A program made the translations under genes and the position numbers. Under the pieces are notes generated by a model that saw nothing but the letters and a program-made list of their open reading frames with translations, made no database searches and was not told the origin of the DNA. From Elusimicrobiota bacterium (GTDB lineage Bacteria; Elusimicrobiota; Elusimicrobia; Elusimicrobiales; UBA9959), in contig JAKLEK010000048.1 of assembly GCA_022703115.1 (NCBI GenBank), positions 1 through 9,405 of the forward strand: a DNA stretch of 9,405 nt. Reading direction: 5' to 3'. Positions 1 through 6,509 of this stretch are shown piece after piece; within the stretch, counting starts at the first letter, position 1, and every line of letters starts with the position of its first letter.

Positions 1-654
1 GCTTACGGTCAGGCCGGTATCCTTCTGGAAGACTATGGCCGTGAACTTTATCAGGTCCCCGAAGACCGTCTTGGGGGTACCCTTGTCGTCCACGAACATG
101 TAGATAGGCGCGTAACTGTGCCCTGCCTTAAGCCACTCGTGCTGCTCGTTCTCCCCGGTCCAGTTGATATTCTCCGGCGGCAGCCCGGAGCCGGAATACT
201 TGTGGAATATCTTGCCTTCTTCGTCGGTGATGGAGAGCGTCCATTGTATGTCCTTCGCGGTCTTCTTCGTATAAGGCTTGCGGAAAACCTCGGAGAATTT
301 CCGCAGAGGATTGAAGGATATGACGGTCTTGTCGCTGAAACCGGAACGCCACGGCTGGATCACCCAAGACGAGAAGAGCTTGTCCGGATAATTGCGGGAC
401 TGGCTCAGGAACTCTCCCGACTCGTAAAGGAACAGGTCTTTGTCGGGGTCCAGGGATTTACGTATGGTCTCGAGATCGTCCGTGACTATCCTGAGAGGAG
501 GCTTTACGGTGCGAAGTTTGTCCTCCGTTTCCGACTTTATCACGATCTCCTCCGGCACCTCGTTGTAGACCGCGGTGGATTCCTCCACCTGCGCGCGCAG
601 CGGGAGCGCGGACAACGTCAGCAGGAAAGCCGCAAGGAACGGAATTTTATGCAT
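1..654 (-). CDS. Exported protein with Ig-like segment, 3' end outside window (partial)
   Basis: An open frame of 218 codons runs from ATG at 654 to the left edge without a stop, so the C-terminal part is missing. Residues 1-22 look like a signal peptide: Lys at 3, a hydrophobic core at about 4-19, and a probable cut after LRA at 19-21. The mature protein is therefore periplasmic or outer-membrane. Residues about 136-208 resemble the FlgD-like Ig repeat seen in many surface and OmpA-family proteins: a DEEGK turn at 144-148, a GSGLPP motif at 155-160 followed by INWTG, and a second strand pair near VDDKG at 188-192. Residues 23-135 match nothing I recognise. It starts 27 bp after the tonB-like stop, with GGGG about 8 bases upstream of ATG, and should be in the same operon. 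In comparable proteins such a segment is often followed by an OmpA/Pal peptidoglycan-binding domain; that is inference, since the rest is not visible. The gene is probably real; its function is not known. Confidence 0.8.
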   Translation of the reverse strand, partial: MHKIPFLAAFLLTLSALPLRAQVEESTAVYNEVPEEIVIKSETEDKLRTVKPPLRIVTDDLETIRKSLDPDKDLFLYESGEFLSQSRNYPDKLFSSWVIQPWRSGFSDKTVISFNPLRKFSEVFRKPYTKKTAKDIQWTLSITDEEGKIFHKYSGSGLPPENINWTGENEQHEWLKAGHSYAPIYMFVDDKGTPKTVFGDLIKFTAIVFQKDTGLTVS

Positions 655-681
655 AGATAACCCCGTATCTTAAAGAGCACG

Positions 682-1776
682 TCAGTCGGTCACGAACCTG
701 AAAGTGATAACGCCCCACTGCCGCGAAGCCGCGCCGGCTACCGGCTCGAACCGCCACTGTTTTATCGCGTCCGCCGCCATCCTGTCCAGCGCCCCGTAAC
801 CGGAGGTCTTTTCCACGGTCGTGCTGTCCAGCACCCGCCCCGCGCCGTCCACGTAGAATTTCAGGGATACCGAGGCCTCCAGTATGCCTAATTCCCTGGC
901 CCAGGCCGGGAAGGACGGGACGAAATATCTGAGCACTTTCCTCTTGGAAAGCGGGCCTTCGATCTCCACTTTCCTGGGCTCTTCGGCCTGCTTTATGGCC
1001 GCGCCCTTCAGACCTTCCAGCGCCGGCACCGATATCACCGGCCGGCTCCGCGTCCCCGCGCCTACCGCTGTCTCCGGGGCGCTGCGCGCCTCGGCCAGCC
1101 GCTCGGGAGCGGCAGGGGCTATCCTGGGATTCCCCCTGAGCGTCCCTACTTCGCCCTGCCTCTCCGAAATACCCTGGGGGATCGCGGCGGCTTTCCTCGC
1201 CCTGTCCACCGCCACGTTCAGCTCCTGCATCGTACTGGGGGTAAAAGAGCGCGCGTTCTCGTCGAACTTCAGGTTCTCCGGCAGGGAAGGGGCCTTTCTC
1301 ATGCCCACTTCCTCCAGTTCTATGCGCGGCGCCAGGGAGACGGCGGAGCGCTCGGCCTTTATCCCCAGGTCCGCTGTCTGCGCGGAGGCGACCCGCTTGG
1401 AAGTATCCATCTCCAGCCGTTCCTGCGCCTGAGCGCGCCCGGAGCGTTCCAGGAGCTTTTCCGGCAGGTCGAAGTTCTTCCGGCGCGCTTCCGGGGCCTT
1501 TATCTCCAGCGGCGGCAGCGCCGGAGCGCGCATCGCCTCTATCTTCGGCAGCTTGGGCATGGCCAGCTTGAGGAAGTCCAGGGTCTTCGCTGCGGCCGGC
1601 TTTGGGACCCGCGCCTCTTTCTCCTGCACGAGCAGGTCAACGTTGCTTATGACTATGTTCCTGGTCTCAGGACGCAGCAGCACGAAATTCAGATAAGCGA
1701 AGAACGCCAGACCGTGGAACAGCACCGCGCCCAGGAACGAGTAAAAGACCGGTTTGTTCGAAGAATCTGAATACAT
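682..1776 (-). CDS. TonB-family energy transducer
   Basis: A 364-residue protein with TonB architecture. A short cytoplasmic N-terminus is followed by one membrane anchor at about 11-34, which contains His21, matching the conserved His of the TonB anchor; the Ser normally four residues before it is Ala17 here. A long charged and Pro/Ala-rich periplasmic linker fills about 35-285. The C-terminal TonB domain at about 300-364 has the typical SGYGALDRMAADAIKQWRFEP segment split around SGYGALD and QWRFEP. Proteins of this family carry proton-motive energy from an ExbB/ExbD motor to an outer-membrane partner. The gene lies 21 bp after the second ExbD gene, which fits a dedicated transducer for this motor. 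No clear Shine-Dalgarno precedes the ATG. The linker is longer than in E. coli TonB (239 residues in total), so a TolA-like envelope role is also possible. The family call is firm; the cargo or receptor is unknown, and no TonB-dependent receptor is in view. Confidence 0.93.
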   Translation of the reverse strand: MYSDSSNKPVFYSFLGAVLFHGLAFFAYLNFVLLRPETRNIVISNVDLLVQEKEARVPKPAAAKTLDFLKLAMPKLPKIEAMRAPALPPLEIKAPEARRKNFDLPEKLLERSGRAQAQERLEMDTSKRVASAQTADLGIKAERSAVSLAPRIELEEVGMRKAPSLPENLKFDENARSFTPSTMQELNVAVDRARKAAAIPQGISERQGEVGTLRGNPRIAPAAPERLAEARSAPETAVGAGTRSRPVISVPALEGLKGAAIKQAEEPRKVEIEGPLSKRKVLRYFVPSFPAWARELGILEASVSLKFYVDGAGRVLDSTTVEKTSGYGALDRMAADAIKQWRFEPVAGAASRQWGVITFRFVTD

Positions 1777-1797
1777 AGCTGCGCTGCCGCTCGGGCG

Positions 1798-2211
1798 TCA
1801 CTTCTTTTTCTGCTCCGTGGCGATGGTTATCCCGGAAGCGCCGGCCTCTTTGGAACGCTGCATCACGTCCGTCAGGAGGCCGTAGGCCGCGTCCTGGTCC
1901 GCCTTTATCACTACCAGTTTTACGCCGCTCCTGCGTACCGCGCGGTCCACCTCGCCGAAGAACAGGTCCCTGTCCGAGAATTCCTTCTCGTTCACCGCAT
2001 ACCTGGCCTCTTTGGCGAGAGAGAGGATGATCTTCTCCTTTTCCTCTCCCTCCTGCGTCCTTGCCGCGGGCAGGTTGACCTTGAAGACCGGCTCCGAGAG
2101 CAGCGGGGCCGTTACCATGAAAATTATCACCAGGACCAGGCAGACGTCCACCAGCGGGGTCACATTGATCCCCGTCACCAGGTCCGAGTCGTCTTCGGTC
2201 TTAAAAGCCAT
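1798..2211 (-). CDS. ExbD/TolR-family biopolymer transport protein (second copy)
   Basis: A 137-residue protein of usual ExbD length. A short cytoplasmic N-terminus leads into the family signature INVTPLVDVCLVLVIIFMV at 15-33, which is the single transmembrane helix. Asp22 in this helix corresponds to the proton-carrying Asp of E. coli ExbD (Asp25) and TolR (Asp23). Residues about 45-137 form the periplasmic ExbD domain, ending in a Lys-rich tail. ExbD/TolR sits inside the ExbB/TolQ pentamer and couples proton flow to movement of a TonB or TolA arm. It starts four bases after the stop of the other ExbD gene. The two copies share the helix and the Asp but differ widely in the periplasmic domain, so they are distinct subunits rather than a recent duplication. 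TolR or AglQ/AglS-type function cannot be excluded. Confidence 0.95.
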   Translation of the reverse strand: MAFKTEDDSDLVTGINVTPLVDVCLVLVIIFMVTAPLLSEPVFKVNLPAARTQEGEEKEKIILSLAKEARYAVNEKEFSDRDLFFGEVDRAVRRSGVKLVVIKADQDAAYGLLTDVMQRSKEAGASGITIATEQKKK

Positions 2212-2215
2212 GGTT

Positions 2216-2620
2216 TCAGTTCTTCATCAGCGCCATCTTGGCCGCGCCGGCCTGCTTCGCCGCGTCCATCAGCGAAACGACCTCGCCCACCCTGTTGCCG
2301 TCGTCCGCCCTTATCAGGACGAACCTGTCCTTGCTCGCGGCCAGTGCCCCGGCTATGCGCTGAGGGAACTCCTGCAGCGCGACCTGGGCGCCATTAAGGG
2401 TCAGGCGTCCCTCCGAAGTCAGCTTGACCTGGATGCTTTCCGACATGGAGACCTTGCCCACCTGCGCGCTGGCCTTGGACTGCAGGACCTTTATGCCGGA
2501 TTGCACGGCGAAAGGGGCGACCGCCATGAAGATTATGACGAGCACCAGGGAAACGTCCACCAGCGGGGTGACGTTTATGTCGGTTATCGCGTCCTCGGAC
2601 CTGCTGGTCTGGAAGGCCAT
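2216..2620 (-). CDS. ExbD/TolR-family biopolymer transport protein (first copy)
   Basis: A 134-residue ExbD/TolR protein. The signature INVTPLVDVSLVLVIIFMAV at 15-34 forms the single membrane helix, with the conserved proton-relay residue at Asp22. Residues about 45-134 are the periplasmic domain, with the usual beta-strand pattern and the segment FVLIRADDGNRVGEVVSLMD near 96-115, which matches the family's conserved 'IRAD' region. It lies 12 bp after the ExbB/TolQ gene and 4 bp before the second ExbD gene, so it is the inner subunit of the same motor. The upstream bases AATATTTCTGAATC contain no Shine-Dalgarno, and the start is chosen because the MAFxT N-terminus is shared with the second copy. 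The family assignment is firm; the division of labour between the two copies is unknown. Confidence 0.95.
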   Translation of the reverse strand: MAFQTSRSEDAITDINVTPLVDVSLVLVIIFMAVAPFAVQSGIKVLQSKASAQVGKVSMSESIQVKLTSEGRLTLNGAQVALQEFPQRIAGALAASKDRFVLIRADDGNRVGEVVSLMDAAKQAGAAKMALMKN

Positions 2621-2632
2621 GATTCAGAAATA

Positions 2633-3250
2633 TTATTTGTTGCCCATCGTGATTATGAGACGGGCGGAGTATATCTCCAGCTCGCTCATTATGACTTTAA
2701 CGCGGCGCGTGAAATAGTTGAAGATTATGACGGCCGGTATCGCGACAGCCAGCCCGCCGGCGGTCGCCACCAGGGCCTCCGCTATGCCGCTGGCCACGAC
2801 GGTTGGGCCGCCCGTGCCGGAAAGCGCGAGATCGCGGAAAGCCTTTATTATCCCGACCACGGTCCCGAACAGCCCGATGAACGGAGCGATGTTCCCCATC
2901 GTCCCCAGCACGCCCAGGAACCTCTCCAGCCTGAGCTTTTCCTCCTGGCGCTTCGTGGCGAGCAGTTCTTCCAGGTCGCGTTTGGGCATCTCTCCGTGAA
3001 GCAGGGCGTAATTGAAGATCCTGGCCACCGGGGAGTCTATTTTAGCGGTATATTCCACCGCCTTATCCCTCTTGCCTTCCTTCAGCGTGCCGCTTATGTG
3101 CGACAGGAACTCGTCCACTTTCTTATGCCGCGCCTTTCTGAAGAACCACCAGCGTTCGAACGCCACGGTGAACGACAGCAGCGAACAGAACGAGAGGATC
3201 ACCAGCGTGAAACTCTGCCTGAGAACGTCAAGATAATTTATGTTTTCCAT
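2633..3250 (-). CDS. MotA/TolQ/ExbB-family proton channel subunit
   Basis: A 205-residue inner-membrane protein with the three-helix layout of ExbB/TolQ: TM1 at about 13-31, ending in the conserved Glu32-Arg33; a cytoplasmic loop with long helices at about 38-110; TM2 at about 112-136; and TM3 at about 156-178. The channel residues are present: Thr130 in GLFGTVVG, Glu158 in AEALVAT and Thr163. These align with E. coli ExbB Thr148, Glu176 and Thr181, with identical spacing. The protein should form the pentameric ring around the ExbD subunits and conduct protons. The gene opens the motor part of the operon, 33 bp after the TPR gene. The bases before ATG are GGCGGAATATATT; GGCGG is at best a weak ribosome site. 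ExbB and TolQ cannot be told apart by sequence alone; the TonB-type partner downstream favours ExbB, and the paired ExbD genes also recall myxobacterial AglRQS. Confidence 0.95.
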   Translation of the reverse strand: MENINYLDVLRQSFTLVILSFCSLLSFTVAFERWWFFRKARHKKVDEFLSHISGTLKEGKRDKAVEYTAKIDSPVARIFNYALLHGEMPKRDLEELLATKRQEEKLRLERFLGVLGTMGNIAPFIGLFGTVVGIIKAFRDLALSGTGGPTVVASGIAEALVATAGGLAVAIPAVIIFNYFTRRVKVIMSELEIYSARLIITMGNK

Positions 3251-3265
3251 AATATATTCCGCCGC

Positions 3266-3282
3266 CCCGCGGTCCGCGCGGG
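3266..3282 (-). other. Small intergenic GC hairpin between TPR and channel genes
   Basis: On the minus strand CCCGCG (3282-3277) and CGCGGG (3271-3266) form a perfect 6-bp stem with a 5-base loop. The stem begins one base after the TPR gene's stop codon and ends 15 bases before the channel gene's ATG. No run of T follows it, so it is unlikely to be a full terminator. It could mark an mRNA-processing or stability boundary between the TPR cistron and the motor cistrons. A 6-bp GC stem can also occur by chance in DNA of this composition. Confidence 0.4.
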
Positions 3283-3283
3283 A

Positions 3284-6200
3284 TCATTTCTCCTGAAAAC
3301 CGGGCAGGTCCTGCATCTTGACCGGCTGCCCTTTCTTTACTGTCCGGGGGCCTTTTTCCGCCGGGGCCGGTTTCGCGGACCGGTCCGGCTCGCCCGCCGC
3401 GCCGCCGCTCTCCGGATAGTTCATCCGGAGCAGCGCCCTGGCCCTCTCCGCGGCGGCCTTTGAGACCTCCGGGGCCGAGTTCCTGGCTATGTCCTCGTAG
3501 GTCTTGGCCGCCTCGGGGTAGTTCTTTTCTCCCTCGTACAGCTCCGCAAGCTTGACCAGGCCCTGCAGCCGCCAGGGACTGTTAAGTGGTTTATGCTGGG
3601 CCAGTTCCTCCCAGCGCCCCCTGGCCTCTTCCAGCATATTGTTCTCGGCGTTTATCTCGCCCATCCGGTAGAGCGCCTCGAGGGCGTCGTCCTTTCCGCC
3701 GGCCTCGCCGTATATCTCGGTAAGGGTCTTCAGCGACCCGGCCACGTCGCCCCTGGTCCTGCGGATGTTGAAGATCTCCCACAGGGCGCCCAGCGCCTCC
3801 TCCGACTTGGCGGAGAGTTCGTAATACCTTCCGTACGCCTCCTCGGCGCGGTCGGTAAGGCCTATGCTTTTGTAACACAGGGCCAGATTGAAGAGGGCCG
3901 GCTTTATGTACTCGTTCTCCGGATACAGCTCGGTCAGCCTGCCGTACGCCTTGGAGGCCGGCTCGTACTTCTTCTCGTTATAGTAAGCGTTGCCCAGACG
4001 AAAAAGGGCCAGCGGATGCTCCTTCGAGTCCGGATAATTGATCGCGAAGCGGTCGAAGACCCCGGCCGCGTTCTCCATGTCCCCGGTCTGGAAGTAGGCC
4101 TCTCCCAGATAGAACTGCGCGTCCTTCACCGAGGCGTGGTCGATGTATTCCACGCAGAACTTCTTGAGCTTCTCTATGGCGCCCGGGTACTCCTTCTTCT
4201 CGAAGAGCCGGCGGCCCAGGCGGAAGAGCGCCTCTCCCGTCGTCCTGCTCCGCTTCTCGGCCGCCGCGACGGCCGTGAAATACCCCTTGAAATCCAGGGC
4301 CGGGTCCCGGTCGAACAGCACTTCAGCCAGGTCCAGGGCGTCGTACGCCTCCTGAGCGTCCGGGAACTTTTCGGCCACCACCCTCGTCTGCTCAACGGCA
4401 CGCGCGTCCTGCTTGAGGTTGTAATACACCTGCGCGACGCGCAGATAGGCAAGGGGCAGCTGCTTTCCGGACGGATATCTGGCGATTATCGCCTCGTAGG
4501 CGGCGGCGCTTTCCTGGTATTTCTGCGCCCTGAAATAAGTATCGGCGCTCTGGAAATCCGCCGTCTCGGTCTCCGGAGCCTGGGGATAATCCCTGGAGAG
4601 CCTGGTCCACTGCTCCACCGCCTGAGTGTAATAGCGCAGGCGGTAAAGCGAAAGGCCGGCGCGGTAAAGGGCGGTGGGCGCGTAAGGGCTGTCGGGACTG
4701 GCTGAGGCGAACTTGTCGTACAGCTGAAAAGCCTTTTCGTAGGCCTTCTGGTTGAAATAGCTGTCGGCTATGGCCATAAGGCTCACGCCGTCGTCCTTCG
4801 CGCTGTCCGGGAAAGCCGCCCTGGAGTTCCTGACCTTGTCCTCGGTCTTCACGGCGGCCTCGCTCTCCCCGGAGAGGGCGTTGCACCATATCAGGCCTTC
4901 CTGGGCGTAGAGCGAGGCCACGTCGCCCTGATAGATGCGGGTCACGGTATTGTAGATATTGCGCGCGTCCTCCACCAGGTTCATCGACATATAGGCTTCC
5001 GCCACGTAAATGAGGCTCAGCGCCCGCCACTTGGAACCGGCCGGCGGCAGGTGCTTGAAGATGAACTGGTAGGAAGTAAGGATGTTATTGTAGTTCCGGC
5101 GCTCATACTCGGTCCTGAGGATCATGAAGAGCGCCTGCTCTGCGACTTCGCTGGAAGGGGCCTGGTCCACCGCGTTCTGGAAGGACCTTATGGCCTCCTG
5201 CGGGCGCTTGAGCGCCAGATAGATTATCCCGTTCAGGTACCAGGCGTTCTTGGAAAGGGCGTGGTTGGGATAAATGGCCAGGAAATTGTCCAGGGCGTGC
5301 TGGGCCTGGAGATGGTCGTTCAGGAGATACTGGCACCAGGCCAGCTTGTAGTATCCGGCGGGCGCGACGGTCGAGTTCGCGTGGTTCACCGTGATCTTGG
5401 TATAGGCGAAAAGGGCGTCCCGGACCTGCTTGTTCTCAAGATAGGACTCGGCGATGAAGAACTGCGCCAGCGGCGCGAAAGGGTCCCTCGGACTGCGGTC
5501 GATTATGCCCTGAAAGTTGGACCTGGCGCTCGGATAATCCTTTTTATTGAACTGCGCCGCCCCTATCCTGAAGAAGGCGGCGTTCCTCAGCTTGGAAGCC
5601 GGATATTTCCGCAGGAAATCCTGGTACTTTATAATGGCCCCGTCGAAATCCCTGGCGTACAGGAAAGCGTCCGCCATCAGCAGTTCGGCCTCTTCCCTGT
5701 AGGGAGAATCCGGATGGTCCTTAAGCAGCTTCTCGAAGGCGCCGGCCGCCATATAGGTCTTGCCCTCGTAAAGGTAGGCTTTCCCAAGGAAGAACCTGGC
5801 GGAAGGGGTCTCCAGCGCGGTGAACGCCTTCTGCGCCGCGGCGTAGTTCTTGCGGTTCAGCTCGATAACGGCCTTGGCGAATACCACGGAGGGCTCTTTC
5901 GCGTAGACCGGATAAGTCTCCTCCAGATGGAAAAGGATGACCTGCGCGGCCGGGAACCTGCCTGAAGCGATATGCGAATAGGCTATTCCGAGAAGGCTCT
6001 CCGGGACGATGTAGCTTCCCGGGTACTTCTCCTCCACCCGCTCGAACTCCTTTATGGCCCGTTCCCAGGAACCCATGTTGTAGAAAGCTTCGCCGGTCCG
6101 CTGCTGGGCGGAAGCCTCCAGCCCGGACTTGCCGTATTTCTTTATCACCCTCTGGTAGGCGGATACGGCGCCGTTCAGTTCGGCTATCGCCAGCGGGTTG

Positions 6201-6505
6201 GCCCCGGCCATTATCCTGGCGTCCGAGGACATCTTGGAGGCGTTCTCCTTGCGCAGGAGCTCCAGTCCCTTGGACATGTACGCTTCGCCCTGCATGAACT
6301 GCGCGTCCGCCGCGCGCATGCTGTCGGGATATTTGTCGATGAATTTGCCGAACGCGTCTATCACCGCGGACTTGTCGGACGCGGAACGGAAGAGCTCCGA
6401 GAGGTTCTGGAAAGCCGCCTCGTCCTCCGCGAGCTGCGCGACGGCGAGCGCGGCGGCCGGAACGGCCGGCGAGGCCAGCAGCAGGGCCAGGATCAGGTTT
6501 CTCAT
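3284..6505 (-). CDS. Large exported TPR-repeat protein (1073 aa)
   Basis: The N-terminus has Arg at 2, a hydrophobic stretch at about 4-20 and small residues near ALA at 19-21, which reads as a signal peptide, so the protein probably acts in the periplasm. From about 30 to 1025 it consists almost entirely of TPR-like helical pairs, about twenty or more. Most carry the 'YPDS/YPxS' hinge and the A-x-x-x-Y-x-x-x-x pattern typical of BamD/YbgF-type repeats, for example near KFIDKYPDS and FAINYPDS. TPR solenoids bind other proteins. Residues 1030-1073 are a Pro/Lys/Gly-rich, probably disordered tail. The ATG lies one base after the thrS stop (TGACATG), so translation is likely coupled. The gene directly precedes the ExbB/ExbD/TonB genes, suggesting a scaffold or adaptor for that motor, comparable in position to CpoB/YbgF of Tol-Pal systems but about four times longer. 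The exact role is unknown. Confidence 0.92.
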   Translation of the reverse strand: MRNLILALLLASPAVPAAALAVAQLAEDEAAFQNLSELFRSASDKSAVIDAFGKFIDKYPDSMRAADAQFMQGEAYMSKGLELLRKENASKMSSDARIMAGANPLAIAELNGAVSAYQRVIKKYGKSGLEASAQQRTGEAFYNMGSWERAIKEFERVEEKYPGSYIVPESLLGIAYSHIASGRFPAAQVILFHLEETYPVYAKEPSVVFAKAVIELNRKNYAAAQKAFTALETPSARFFLGKAYLYEGKTYMAAGAFEKLLKDHPDSPYREEAELLMADAFLYARDFDGAIIKYQDFLRKYPASKLRNAAFFRIGAAQFNKKDYPSARSNFQGIIDRSPRDPFAPLAQFFIAESYLENKQVRDALFAYTKITVNHANSTVAPAGYYKLAWCQYLLNDHLQAQHALDNFLAIYPNHALSKNAWYLNGIIYLALKRPQEAIRSFQNAVDQAPSSEVAEQALFMILRTEYERRNYNNILTSYQFIFKHLPPAGSKWRALSLIYVAEAYMSMNLVEDARNIYNTVTRIYQGDVASLYAQEGLIWCNALSGESEAAVKTEDKVRNSRAAFPDSAKDDGVSLMAIADSYFNQKAYEKAFQLYDKFASASPDSPYAPTALYRAGLSLYRLRYYTQAVEQWTRLSRDYPQAPETETADFQSADTYFRAQKYQESAAAYEAIIARYPSGKQLPLAYLRVAQVYYNLKQDARAVEQTRVVAEKFPDAQEAYDALDLAEVLFDRDPALDFKGYFTAVAAAEKRSRTTGEALFRLGRRLFEKKEYPGAIEKLKKFCVEYIDHASVKDAQFYLGEAYFQTGDMENAAGVFDRFAINYPDSKEHPLALFRLGNAYYNEKKYEPASKAYGRLTELYPENEYIKPALFNLALCYKSIGLTDRAEEAYGRYYELSAKSEEALGALWEIFNIRRTRGDVAGSLKTLTEIYGEAGGKDDALEALYRMGEINAENNMLEEARGRWEELAQHKPLNSPWRLQGLVKLAELYEGEKNYPEAAKTYEDIARNSAPEVSKAAAERARALLRMNYPESGGAAGEPDRSAKPAPAEKGPRTVKKGQPVKMQDLPGFQEK

Positions 6506-6509
6506 GTCA
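6503..6509 (-). promoter_or_regulatory. Stop-start junction between thrS and TPR gene
   Basis: The thrS stop TGA and the TPR gene's ATG are separated by one C, reading TGACATG on the minus strand. The preceding bases (GTACACC) offer no Shine-Dalgarno. This arrangement suggests that ribosomes ending thrS re-initiate on the TPR gene, tying the envelope operon's expression to thrS. It is an inference from spacing alone. Confidence 0.5.

Noticed and set aside
2216..2620. Recent tandem duplication of exbD
   Set aside because: Only the N-terminal signature and helix are alike; the periplasmic domains differ widely, so the copies are old paralogues.
2012..3463. A 483-codon + strand frame across the ExbD and channel genes, and similar + strand frames at 118-660, 884-1432, 3593-4705 and 5051-5965
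   Set aside because: All oppose well-supported minus-strand genes, are rich in Arg/Gly/Pro/Leu as codon shadows are, and match no family I recognise.
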